The translations under genes and the position numbers were made by a program. Under the pieces are notes generated by a model. That model was not told where the DNA came from and searched no databases. It was given only the letters and a program-made list of their open reading frames with translations. DNA of 64,000 bases from positions 62,001-126,000 of the forward strand of contig JAHDVF020000023.1 of assembly GCA_022606425.2 (NCBI GenBank). Reading direction: 5' to 3'. Positions 21,765 through 30,850 of the stretch are shown here, piece after piece. Numbering within the stretch: position 1 is the first letter of the stretch; each line of letters opens with the position of its first letter. Source of the stretch: Lepidostoma basale. Taxonomy: Eukaryota; Arthropoda; Insecta; Trichoptera; Lepidostomatidae.

Positions 21765-22216
21765 ATCACAACAATTGTTCTCCTTTTGTTTTCTACACTA
21801 CTGTCATATAACAATAATCATAAGAAATTTCAAAAGAATCCAGAAACGTTCTCGGGCATGCGCATCGCGGGCATTTCCTAAAGAGGAAAGAATTGAAGTA
21901 TTACTCTCTCGCTCTCTTGTATTCAAAATATTCTCGGCCTCTTTCTTGACGACATGTATGTTTTTGCCTATTTATATTATCATTGTATATAATATTATAT
22001 TATTTGTTTTAGATTTATTTTGTGGATGTTGGACGATCGAAGTGTGCGCGGGAGATGCCTATTGGTGGCGATGAGGTTCGCAACCCATCACACCGCGTCT
22101 CCCGCAGGTTGAAAAGAGAAGGATGGAGTACCGCATCGGTTAAAGTGTGACAGTCCATTCTTTCTGGCTACCCTCTTAGAGAGACGGCGTGATGGTTAAT
22201 TAGTAAGTTATATTAT
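21765..22216. repeat. X repeat copy 1, split by S2
   Basis: TTGTTCTCCTTTTGTTTTCT, CTCGCTCTCTTGTATTCAAA and TTCTTGACGACATGTATG match 57950-58146 in order. X resumes as TTATATTATGATA after the S2 insert. The nature of X is unknown. No coding sequence was found. Confidence 0.65.
21981..22207 (+). mobile_element. S2 retroposon, 5'-truncated
   Basis: It covers ATTATTTGTTTTAGATTTAT, GGATGTTGGACGATCGAAGT, GGCGATGAGGTTCGCAACCC and ends with the RTE-A-like tail GAGACGGCGTGATGGTTAAT. TTATATTAT flanks it at 21972-21980 and 22208-22216. It is a 227-bp retroposed copy. Confidence 0.82.
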
Positions 22217-23235
22217 GATACCATTTTGACATCAGCTGATTATAATATTTTTAATCTCCATATTGAATTATTTTTTCACTTATTTTAATTCTATTATGAA
22301 CGTCCATTATATAATATTATATATAGAAAGATACTTTAGGATAGTCTGGGAACTTTTATTTCATCAATATTCTTTGGCGAATTTCCTTAGGGACTTAAAA
22401 GATCGGCTATTTGTAATAATTTAATTACATCAAACCCTCCGTCCTTATTCACATAACTGTCGATATAGATTATATAATCAAGAGGGAGACAATAGGAAGT
22501 ATTGCGCTCTCTCTCTTTCTCTTGATATCCAGCCTCGCCAATTATACTCAGATAACTTACTTAATTTTATTTTCCGTGGCGCCTGAATGTGAGTATACGC
22601 AATTCACATAACACCGAGCTAGTCAACCTAAACTAACCTAACCTAACTTTCACTTTAATTAAAAAGACAATTAAATTAAGTGTTTATGTATAAGCTGAAG
22701 GAAACAAGTTCCAATGTAAAAGTATAAATTAAACAACAATTTAAATAGCATAAAATATCAACATTGTGATTTGAAATTTCATGGTAGAAGTAAAATTTCA
22801 TGAATAAAAAAAAAGTATTAAAAATTTCTTTATAGTAAGTATGGCTGCCATTTTGAGCAGAAGCTGCCGAAACCGGTCGAAGCCATAAACCTTATTGGAA
22901 TTTAACTAAATATTTATAATACAATAAGAGAAATTTATATTTGAATATTTTTGTTTTCATTATTTGAAATATAAAATAATAAAAATTCTGGTTGGAAAAA
23001 ATTCGAAGCACATAAAAAAATACATTAATACGAATGAAAAAGTGTTTTCTATAAATTTTATTATATTTTATGTGAATGACATGTTTCACAGGTGAAGACA
23101 GGTCTAGGGAATTATCAAACATTTGAGTTTTACATCATTGTTCAAGGAACAATAAATAAAAAATTTAAAAAAATGTAATTGTTATCTTTCTTATTTTTTT
23201 ATTTAAAATTGATAAGTTTGTAATAATCTTAAGCT
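22217..23235. other. AT-rich stretch, no gene recognised
   Basis: It holds a CT-rich run near 22505-22525, two to three telomere-like CCTAA units at 22630-22650 and a GAAACCGGTCGAAG repeat motif at 22868-22883. A Q-type arm lies at 23030-23130 (GAATGACATGTTTCACAGG). No coding sequence. Confidence 0.45.
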
Positions 23236-23239
23236 TTAT

Positions 23240-23940
23240 AACTAACTAACTAACCATCACGCCGTCTCGCCAGAGGAGTAAGCAGAAAGAATGGACTGCC
23301 ACACTTTTCTTTCCTTACATACTTCTCTCGATTCCTCAACATTCATACATCGTGTTATGCACGCACGATTTCTCCGATTCCTCACTTGGCCGATATTCAA
23401 TATTTGATTAATTTTATCGTGTTATGTTTTCCTCGGTGTTCCTCTATTTCGAGTTTCATTTACATTGTTAACATATAATTTTTTACCATCTTTCTTCATA
23501 TCGCACGCTTAATAGAACACTGGCTTAACTCAAAAAAACAAGTTTTGCTCAATCTGACATGAGTCGGTGTTTTAACAAAAAAAGGCGAAAAACACGTACG
23601 AATAGATAGCGTTAACATTGTCGTACGTACGAATGGATAGCGTTAACATTGTGAACGATTATCGTACGTACGAATGGATAGCGTTAACATTGTGAAAAAT
23701 AGTTGAATAGCAACACAAGCCTCTGTCTAATGGTAACTCAATTATGACCTAAACCATAAACGGTCAGTTTACTATTAAGCGTGCGATATGTATTTTCCAT
23801 ATGCCCAAACCATCTTAATGTTCCTTTCATTATTTTGTTCACAACACTCTCATTCGCACCGCATTCACTTCTTATAGTTTTATTTGACACTCTATCGTAC
23901 ATAGATTTTCACGCATTCGTCTAAGAGATCGCTAAGAAGA
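23240..23940 (-). mobile_element. RTE-A1 3' end, split by a TA-flanked MITE
   Basis: The tail GTTAGTTAGTTA lies at 23240-23252. The 3' part of the coding region reads to 23498 and resumes at 23789 (HMGKWKIH-like, then NKIMKGTLRWFGH). Stops are present throughout. It is an old copy. Confidence 0.8.
23501..23786. mobile_element. TA-flanked MITE with internal minisatellite
   Basis: TCGCACGCTTAATAG at 23501-23515 is the exact inverted complement of CTATTAAGCGTGCGA at 23772-23786. TA stands on each side (23499-23500, 23787-23788), as in Tc1/mariner-type insertions. Inside, at 23597-23700, about three copies of a unit containing GTACGAATGGATAGCGTTAA are arrayed in tandem. It interrupts RTE-A1. Confidence 0.82.
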
Positions 23941-24144
23941 TTTTCTAACGCGCCTATCATTTTTGTTAGTGAATGATATGTTTATCATCTGTATAGAATT
24001 TGTAACGGATACCTATCCAAGTACCTACACTTCACCGTCAAGATGTCCCCAGCCTCCTACTTGGTAGCCATAATCCTGGGATCCGGTCCATCTCAGGGGT
24101 GCTGGGAGCAGAATCTCCCTATCTTGGTACATATTATATTATCT

Positions 24145-24225
24145 GCTCGGAAATGGGAGTCTTTAGAATACTTGTAGGGACGAAGCGTATTATGCGATAA
24201 AATTAAAGATCTAAGGGTCTTGATA
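24145..24225 (+). mobile_element. LINE-F fragment, decayed
   Basis: The plus strand reads EMGVFRILVGTKRIMRDKIK. This matches EMGTLRPIVGRTLRDRISN of LINE-F. It is short and old, in otherwise unrecognised sequence (23941-24565). Confidence 0.5.
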
Positions 24226-24953
24226 ATAATGCTCCCCGGAAAGGGACTCCGTGTCCTTGATGCTATCGCTTCTAAATATAGGATTACTACTTGATACCAA
24301 TCTTGTGCGCTTAAATGGATAAAATTCTAGCTTTTCGAATGCCTATTTTATATTCTACGTTAAGAACATGTTCAAGCATACATGTCAAATGTGGAACTAT
24401 CTTAAATGAAGAAAAAAACGTGCTCCGCATGTAATTTTTATAAATTCTATTGAACTACTTTACAGAACATCGAACCTTCTTTTTATCATTTTCAAATACC
24501 ACATTAACTTAAATTCCACCACTCCAAAGGCTTTTTATATAAATGAGTTATGTAATTTGTTATCAAATCAAATCAAATCAGTTTATTATCTCAAAAGACA
24601 TTACAAACAGGAAAATGTTTAAGGCATCTATTAAGTACAGGTAAAATATTATAAAAATACAACAAAGTACCAGGAACGCATTAGAGATGGTTCGACATTA
24701 GGAAGACAAAATACTTTCTAAAGTCAAGAGTATTTGTCTCCTGAACGTACCTTTACTAATATAAAAGACATCGATCTCCGAGGAGACCGCGTTCAGCAGA
24801 CTAATTGCTCTTCCCACTCGTGTCACCAGAGGCAGATTGGTTCTGGTGGCCGGTTGGTAAAACAATCTGTGCTGTCGCTGTCGGAGAAATCTATCAGGGA
24901 CAAAAAGACCAACACCCTCTAGCACGGCCGAGTTCTCGAAATATCCCCTGATT

Positions 24954-25541
24954 CTTCTTCTTCTTCTTTTTGTCCTGTCACACCTCCGTGGTGCATAGGG
25001 CCTCAAGGAATCTTCTCCACCCGACTCTATCGCATGCCTGATGCTTAACATCGTCCCAAGTGAGACCTGCTGCCTTAACCTCGCCCTGCAGGGTTCTTCT
25101 CCAGGTGGCTCTAGGTCTGCCTCGCTTTCTCTTTCCCCCCATAGGGGACCAGTCTAGTGCGCCCTGAGCGATGCAGGCTGGGTTCCGTCTCAGAGTGTGA
25201 CCGATCCACTGCCACTTGCGCCTAGCGACTTGTTCTCTAATTGGCTTTTCGCCTGCCATGGTCCAGAGAACGGCATTTGACACTGTTTGGGGCCAATAGA
25301 TTTTGAATATTGAGCGAAGGCACCTATTTATAAACACCTGGAGTTTACCAATAACGTCTGCGGTAGACTTCCAAGTCTCACATCCGTACAGCAGTACGCT
25401 TTTAACGTTACTGCTGAATACTTGGAGCTTGAGCTTTCTCGAAATGATACCGGAGCGCCATACAGGGCGAAGCATAGCGAAAGCTCCCCTTGCCTTGTCA
25501 AGTCTGCTGGCTACATCCTCCTCCGTACCTCCTGAGCCTGC
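24954..25541 (-). mobile_element. LINE-K 3' end, uninterrupted, in LINE-G1
   Basis: An open minus-strand frame runs from the insert's upper edge to the stop near 24978: GGTEEDVASRLDKARGAFAM, LLYGCETWKST, FINRCLRSIFKIYWPQTVSN, KWQWIGHTLRRNPACIAQGA, GRPRATWRRTL and RRFLEALCTTEV. The tail is GAAGAAGAAG. A 12-base duplication, TATCCCCTGATT, flanks it (24942-24953, 25542-25553). The lack of any stop suggests a recent insertion. Confidence 0.92.
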
Positions 25542-25593
25542 TATCCCCTGATTAATTTAAAGAAATGGGTTATGAGATGCTCATCTCTCCGAA

Positions 25594-25962
25594 CTCAATA
25601 AAAGAAATTGATTATACACGGAAAAATGACAAAGGAAAAAATACTATAATTGACCATGTAATGACAAACCAGGAATTAGCTGATTCAACGACACTTGAAC
25701 TATTCGACACACCTCTGAGCGATCACAGAGGAATAAATATTGAACTAAAAACCATACCCAGACAGAGAATAAAACATCAACAATATACCACAAAGAAAAT
25801 TAACTACAACAAACTAAAAGAAAGCCTAGGAGAAACAATACAGAAAGAAGAACCAGGAACCTTCAAAGCGCTTCAAGACAAAATATCTGAAACAATACAT
25901 AATTAATAGTAAGATCTAAAAATGTAACCATATAACCCAATCGGGTTTTTAAAAAAATAAAT

Positions 25963-25995
<33 letters not shown>
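25594..25995 (+). mobile_element. Poly(A)-tailed retroposon carrying endonuclease C-terminus
   Basis: The open frame shows IKEIDYTRKNDKGKNTIIDH, VMTNQELADSTTLELF and TPLSDHRGINIE. The SDHRGI motif is the last conserved block of an APE-type LINE endonuclease. The frame ends about 90 residues later. A short 3' region with AACCCAATCGGGTTTTT follows, then over thirty A residues. The reverse transcriptase is missing, so this is an internally deleted non-autonomous copy. It sits inside LINE-G1. Confidence 0.8.
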
Positions 25996-25998
<3 letters not shown>

Positions 25999-26133
25999 GT
26001 AAAGAATTGGTTCCGAGCATTCCTAAATGAAATGCCGTGGGATAGATATGTGATATTTATTAATATATGTATATTAACAGTTAATATTATGTAATATTTA
26101 TTAATATATAATATATTAAGAATAAATATTCAT

Positions 26134-26864
26134 TAACAACAATACTGAAGAAAGTGAAGACGCTCTACAAAGAATGCTTTATAGGTTCCATCTTACGTCT
26201 GAGAGGTATAATATGATGATATCCATCGCAAAAATAAAATGGCTATCAATATCCAGACAGCCTCTCAGATGGAAATTGGTTGTAGACGATAAACCCATAG
26301 AACAGGTCATGAAGTTCAGATATCTGGGTGTGGAGATATTTAGTTGCAGCGATCTATATTATGAAGTTAAAAAACAGACTGATAAAGCTGCAGTCATCTC
26401 CGGATGTCTAAGGGACACTGTCTGGGACAATAAGCATAAATGCTAGCAGAAAGCAATGTTAGAATTTATAAAACATGCATCAGGCCCATAATGACACACG
26501 GAATCGAAGCAAGAGCAGACACTCTCAGAACCAGACATCTCTTAAGAGTAGCAGAAATGGGAACATTGCGACCTATTGTGGGGAGAACCCTTAGAGATAG
26601 GATATCCAATGAAGAAATTCGCAAATCCTGCAAAATTTAATACATAGTGAGATGGAGTAGGCAGAGAAGACTATTCTGGAGGGACCACATCGAGAGAATG
26701 GATCCAGCAAGAATTCCTAATATCGTGATGCACGAGACTCCAGAGGGCCGTCGACCACTAGGACGACCACCAAAGAGCCGGAGAGAAGGCTGGTCGTCTT
26801 CATCACAAGAATAAAGTTGATATCCTGCATAAACAGATCACAAGATCTACAATCAGAAGAAGAA
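26134..26864 (+). mobile_element. LINE-F 3' end, best copy
   Basis: It runs NTEESEDALQRMLYRFHLTS, PIEQVMKFRYLGVEIFS, TDKAAVISGCLRDTVW, then after a frameshift RIYKTCIRPIMTHGIEARAD, GTLRPIVGRTLRDRISNEEI, VRWSRQRRLFWRDHIERMDP and RRPLGRPPKSR. The end is AGAAGAAGAAG. This is the post-palm and C-terminal region of an RTE-like LINE. At least two disabling changes are visible. Confidence 0.83.
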
Positions 26865-26890
26865 GTAATATTTCACACCATTATTTATTT

Positions 26891-27100
26891 GAAAATAAAA
26901 TTAAACGCTTTTAACTTAGTATTAAGCACTTTATTTGAATTAGTGGCGCCAATCGTGTTCACTCTGTAGCGTGCTCCCTAAGGGCAAACACAAACAGTTT
27001 ATGTATAGCCCTGAGGAAGCTCACTACACAGTGAAACTGGTTGGCGCTACTTACTCAAATAAAGTGGTTTATACTAAGTGAAAAGGCGTTTTTATTTTAC
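26891..27100. mobile_element. Palindromic MITE, arms about 80 bp
   Basis: CTTAGTATTAAGCACTTTAT and GGCGCCAATCGTGTTCACTC on the left face GTGAAACTGGTTGGCGCTAC and ATAAAGTGGTTTATACTAAG on the right, with substitutions. The loop is about 40 bases. It has no coding capacity. Confidence 0.75.
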
Positions 27101-27116
27101 AATTTGTAAAACCACC

Positions 27117-27312
27117 AAGTAATGGCAACTTCCAAAAATTTGTCAGACATGTTCATTAGAAAGGTGGAAGGGGGAATGTTGTAATTACATAAAGCGTGCA
27201 CTTAACCCAACCAATGACAGGTCATAAGTCCTGTAAACACCTTGATCAACCATATTCAGTTTCCAATTTGCATCTTCGTCTCTATTGAGATACAATTAAA
27301 TCATAGATAAAA
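27117..27312 (-). mobile_element. D-group MITE, one terminus
   Basis: Reverse complement of the D terminus at 18198-18375: GTAATTACATAAAGCGTGCA, CAATGACAGGTCATAAGTCC, CATATTCAGTTTCCAATTTG and GTCTCTATTGAGATACAATT. The second terminus is absent. Confidence 0.7.
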
Positions 27313-27815
27313 CTTGTTTGCAAGCGAAATCGTTTGAATCTGAATGCATTGGAAGACTTGATTGGAATACAAGTTAAACAATAGAGGTGACAAAATGCAA
27401 CATTATCGGACTCCTCTGCGTATAGCTATTTCGTCTGTATTATATATAATAATTATTAAACAATTAATTGATTGATTAAAATTAAATCAGGAGAGGGCTT
27501 TTAGATTAACAAAAAGTCGTAATTAATTTAGTGGGGTTTGAAATTGTTAAAGTCAACATAACGTTGAAAGCCATTATTAATATGTATTAAATCGATCTCC
27601 CTTCACTAGCAGACTATACTTACGTGCTGGTAGTTATGATATTATCTGAAGTCGATTAAAAGTTTGGACAGAGAGGCGACCTCGGCCGGCTCTGTCCCGG
27701 GTCAAACAGATCCGGAAGGGCTCGGGGGCGCCCTACGCCCCCTTGACATATTACTCGGCTCCAGACAGGGGTGTAACTAAAGATGAACATTTACATTTCA
27801 TGTGTGAAACAAATT
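27313..27815. other. Intergenic DNA with a GC-rich island
   Basis: Mostly AT-rich. A block at 27663-27775 is strongly GC-rich and contains GGGGGCG facing CGCCCCC around a 5-base loop (near 27724-27742). No coding frame or repeat partner was recognised. Confidence 0.4.
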
Positions 27816-27825
27816 GGTTAATCAC

Positions 27826-28468
27826 CAACAAACAAACAAACCATCACGCCGTTTCCCCGCAGGGGTAGGCAGAGAGAATGGACCGCCACACTTCTCTATC
27901 CTGGCAAACCTCTCTAGCTTCCTCCACATTCATACAACGAGTCAAACACGCACGTCGATTCCTCCGACTTCTAACATGACCAACTTTTAAAATTTGATTA
28001 ATTTGGTCATGCCATGTTTTCCTCGGTCTGCCTCGACTCCGTACCCCATTTACATCGTTAACGTATACTTTCTTAACCATTCTTTCTCCATCCATGCGTT
28101 CCATTTGTCCGAACCAACGCAGCGATCCTTTCATAATTTTGTTCATAATACCTTCTTCCGCTCTTCATTCCTTTCTTATATCAGCATTTGAAATTCTGTC
28201 GTATATCGTTCTACCGCACATACGTCTTAGGGACCTCATCTCTACCGCATTTATTCTGCTTTCATCCTTATTCTGCCAGTTCCATGCTTCGCTTCCATAC
28301 ATTAGTGATGGGACCAGAACTCCATTGTGAACGGCCGTTTTCGCTTTCATTGATAAATTCTTGTTTCCAACAACTATTCGTAAAGCTCCATTCACTGTAT
28401 TACCCGCACCAACCCTTCTTTCGACGTCACTATCCGTTCGGCCATCTGCTGTGAGCATGCTACCTAAT
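27826..28468 (-). mobile_element. RTE-A2 3' end with 10-bp duplication
   Basis: The minus strand reads LTADGRTDSDVERRVGAGNT, NKNLSMKAKTAVHNGVLVPS, LMYGSEAWNWQNKDES, CGRTIYDRISNADIRKE, then after one frameshift NKIMKGSLRWFGQMERMDGE, RSRGRPRKTWHDQINQIL and SILSAYPCGETA. The tail is a GTTT repeat. GGTTAATCAC at 27816-27825 and GGTTATTCAC at 28469-28478 are the target duplication, with one difference. Confidence 0.9.
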
Positions 28469-28647
28469 GGTTATTCACACTTATTAAAATATTCATTTCT
28501 ACATAAAACTTCAAATATTTATAGGTACATCAAGAAGGTCACCATGAAGAAGCAATAAATAGTCAAACTGTTAAACCATAATTATGAAAAATAACAGTGA
28601 GAGGAATGTTCTTTTTATATTACTGTAATATCTTCAAGTAAAAATAA

Positions 28648-28792
28648 ATAACTAACTATCACGTTGTCTATTATAGACGAAGGGTTAGGCCGAAAGAATG
28701 GACTGCCACACTTTTCTTTCTTGACATACTTCTCTCGGTCCTCAACACTCACAAATCGTGTCATACACGCACGTCGATTTCTCCCACTCAAG
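28648..28792 (-). mobile_element. RTE-A1 3' stub
   Basis: The minus strand reads GRNRRACMTRFVSVED and EKYVKKEKCGSPFFR, corresponding to the last codons of RTE-A1. The tail is short (GTTAGTTA). Confidence 0.7.
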
Positions 28793-28867
28793 TTTGGTAC
28801 AAGAAAGAACAGGTACCAAATACAATACATACACAATACAGTACAATTGTCCTTTATATAATATTTA

Positions 28868-28965
28868 ATTTTTTCATTAATTTATTGAAATATATCCTAA
28901 GCATTACAGAATTATTTTCCAATACACTAAGGATATAAGTTTGAGATACATAATAATAAGTAAAA
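28868..28965 (-). mobile_element. LINE-G2 3' UTR fragment
   Basis: Its reverse complement (AGTGTATTGGAAAATAATTC and GTAATGCTTAGGATATATTT) matches the 3' UTR of LINE-G2 at 5168-5205. No coding part is present. Confidence 0.6.
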
Positions 28966-28971
28966 CATAAT

Positions 28972-29112
28972 AAAACCATCTCTCATGCGTTCCTGGTATT
29001 ATATATTTATTATGTTTTACCTGTTCTCAATAGATGCCTTAAACTATAAAAAATGTTTGTAATGTCTTTTGAGAAAATAAACTGATTTGATTTGATTTGA
29101 TTTTGATTTGAA
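28972..29112 (+). mobile_element. LINE-G1 3' UTR fragment with TTTGA tail
   Basis: ACCATCTCTCATGCGTTCCT, GTTCTCAATAGATGCCTTAA and GAGAAAATAAACTGATTTGA, then TTTGA repeats, match other G1 3' ends. The copy is severely 5'-truncated. Confidence 0.8.
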
Positions 29113-29129
29113 AATAATAAAAAAAGCGA

Positions 29130-29297
29130 GAAACATGTCGGCTATGTGAGGAGTCAGACAAATCGACGATGCATGACACGATGTATGAATGTTGAGGAAG
29201 CGAGAGAAATATGTCAGGAAAGAAAAGTGTGGCAGCCCATTCTTTCTGCTTACCCTTTCGGGGAGACGGCGTAATGGTTAGTTAGTTAGTTAGTTAA
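29130..29297 (+). mobile_element. RTE-A1 3' stub
   Basis: GAGGAGTCAGACAAATCGAC, ATGAATGTTGAGGAAGCGAG and GGGGAGACGGCGTAATGG are followed by (GTTA)n at 29278-29295. It holds only the last ~50 codons, broken. Confidence 0.8.
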
Positions 29298-29324
29298 GAG
29301 CTAGTAATTAATAAAATGAATATA

Positions 29325-29492
29325 TACAATTTTAATAAGGACAGTACTTCCCTCAGGTGAGCCAGACTATCACAAAAAAAGTCAAATTCCGAGGTGATAC
29401 GATTTAGCAAAAATATTGCTCTACCTATTGGCATAACCATTGACAGGTTGGTTCTGCATCGTGGGAGATAAAACAATCTATGGAGATAAAAC
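29325..29492 (-). mobile_element. LINE-G2 C-terminal fragment
   Basis: The minus strand reads HRLFYLPRCRTNLSMVMPIG, RAIFLLNRITSEFDFF and DSLAHLREVLSLL. This matches the C-terminus of LINE-G2 at 62414-62560. Both flanks are AT-rich. Confidence 0.75.
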
Positions 29493-29871
29493 AATACTAA
29501 ATTAGAGTATATTTATGCGGGATAAAATTTCTGCAGTTATTTTTATTTTGTTACGTCAAAGAACTAATTGGCAATTTTTTAATTGGCATTGAATTATTTT
29601 GTTCGTAGGTGGTCACGCCAGTGGTGGAGCCCTTCGGGTTCGCTAATGTAACTTTGATGGTATGTCGTTAATGCGATCAGACTGTACATAGAAATAAAAT
29701 TAAAAGTGCGTCTCTCCTTCCGGCGGTATTAAAAACTACCGGAAAAAACATTCATAGCCTTGTCATTGCCCTATTTAGCCATTAATTAAAGGACGCTCTC
29801 ATAAAAGAAATAAAACGTATCTTAATGACACATTCTTAACTATACATCTCACATTTAAGTAAATAGTTTAT

Positions 29872-30060
29872 TTATGACAGGTGTGATCTAGGGAGACAGA
29901 ACGCTTTGCTCCTGATCCAGAGGACTTGGCTATCAAGTTTGAACACGACCCGATGTCTTCTTCATAATATTGAGCTATTTTCTGCTTATATTGGAGATTG
30001 TATGTATAACAAATTCTAATGTCATTAATGCATGGTGATAGTATTTTTAAAAATTCATTG
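29872..30060 (+). mobile_element. SINE2 copy 2
   Basis: ATCTAGGGAGACAGAACGCT, TTGCTCCTGATCCAGAGGAC and GAGCTATTTTCTGCTTATAT match the minus strand of 20130-20312 in order. The A and B boxes are decayed (TGATCTAGGGA and AGTTTGAAC). It is an old copy. Confidence 0.7.
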
Positions 30061-30260
30061 ATTTGATTGTGCAACGATTTACTTCATGCGTCATTCACAA
30101 CGTAAATGTATTTCTTCACTCATTATTTCTATGTAACCTTGGTCATAGCGTTTTCGTTCGCACTGCGTTCTCAACTATATCATTCAAATATTTACTGCAT
30201 TAGAGATCTCATTTCAAATACGTTTATTCCACGCGCATAAAAACATCATTTCAATTTTTC
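30061..30260 (-). mobile_element. RTE-A fragment, very decayed
   Basis: TTGATTTGATTGTGCAACGA, ATTCTTTC-type blocks and TTCGTTCGCACTGCGTTCTC keep the spacing of RTE-A1 minus-strand copies such as 20940-21120. No reading frame survives. It lies just upstream of the host gene. Confidence 0.55.
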
Positions 30261-30339
30261 TTTTAGGCTTGAAAGTTTATATTACCGCCATCTGTGTACA
30301 AATATACAAAATACTTCAAATTTACTGGTAATCTATTCC

Positions 30340-30573
30340 TTTCAATTGTCGGTAAAGCAGTTTATACACAGTGACATCTATGTATTTAATATTAAACTGA
30401 ATTGCAGCTGGTTTATTGCAGCTGTCAGACGGTTATGCAAACAAAGCAACGGATGTTTGAAAATTGGTTCAACGATATTTCTGTTCAAATTTACTCCGCG
30501 ATTTTTATTTTCACGTTTGGTGTTAGTATCCTTATATATTTATATTAAATGTGCAAAAACTTATATATTTGAG
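30340..30573 (+). other. Probable non-coding first exon of the 30851 gene
   Basis: The segment ends at a strong donor, GAG|GTAAGA (GT at 30574). A matching acceptor, a pyrimidine-rich run ending TATTCTAG|G, lies at 30818 and is followed 32 bases later by the start codon. This implies a 245-bp 5' UTR intron. Two copies of ATTGCAGCTG (E-box core CAGCTG) lie at 30400-30430. The transcription start is not defined by sequence alone. Confidence 0.45.
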
Positions 30574-30850
30574 GTAAGAAATCTACAATGACTTTTTATT
30601 TCGTATAAATGTGAACTATTTGTCTTATTTTTTTATATAACTTATTTTTATTGTGCATTTGGAGTGGAACACATGGCAAAAAATGTAATGATTTTTGTTT
30701 TTATGTGTTTTTTATCACTCTGTAGTATTGGGTATTCTTAAGTTATTTCAATTTTATTTTAAAATTTGTATATTCTTTGAAACGATTACTTTTTTATTGT
30801 TCGTTTTGTCTATTCTAGGATTGGGTCAAAAGTTATTTAAAAATATCATC

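Larger units (their letters stand above)
24566..26053 (-). mobile_element. LINE-G1 (Daphne/CR1-like) 3' end with two inserts
   Basis: The (TCAAA)n-type 3' tail is at 24566-24585. The coding remnant reads GYFENSAVLEGVGLFVPDRF, RQRQHRLFYQPATRTNLPL and VTRVGRAISLLNAVSSEID, ending LTLESILSS near 24715. It is interrupted at 24954 by LINE-K and at 25594 by a poly(A) retroposon. The third piece is at 25996-26053. The target text reads continuously across both inserts. Confidence 0.85.

Noticed and set aside
22630..22650. Telomere-like CCTAA repeats
   Set aside because: Only two to three units, in AT-rich DNA. Too short to call an interstitial telomere array.
23597..23700. CRISPR-like repeat array
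   Set aside because: Units are directly adjacent and vary in length, there are no unique spacers, and the array lies inside a MITE in a eukaryotic genome.
27690..27760. Helitron 3' end (hairpin near terminus)
   Set aside because: The GC hairpin is not followed by a CTAG-type end within the expected distance, and no second copy is known here.
30695..30850. N-terminal extension of the host protein with a hydrophobic segment
   Set aside because: It starts at a non-ATG codon and spans a predicted intron and splice acceptor. The first ATG is at 30851.
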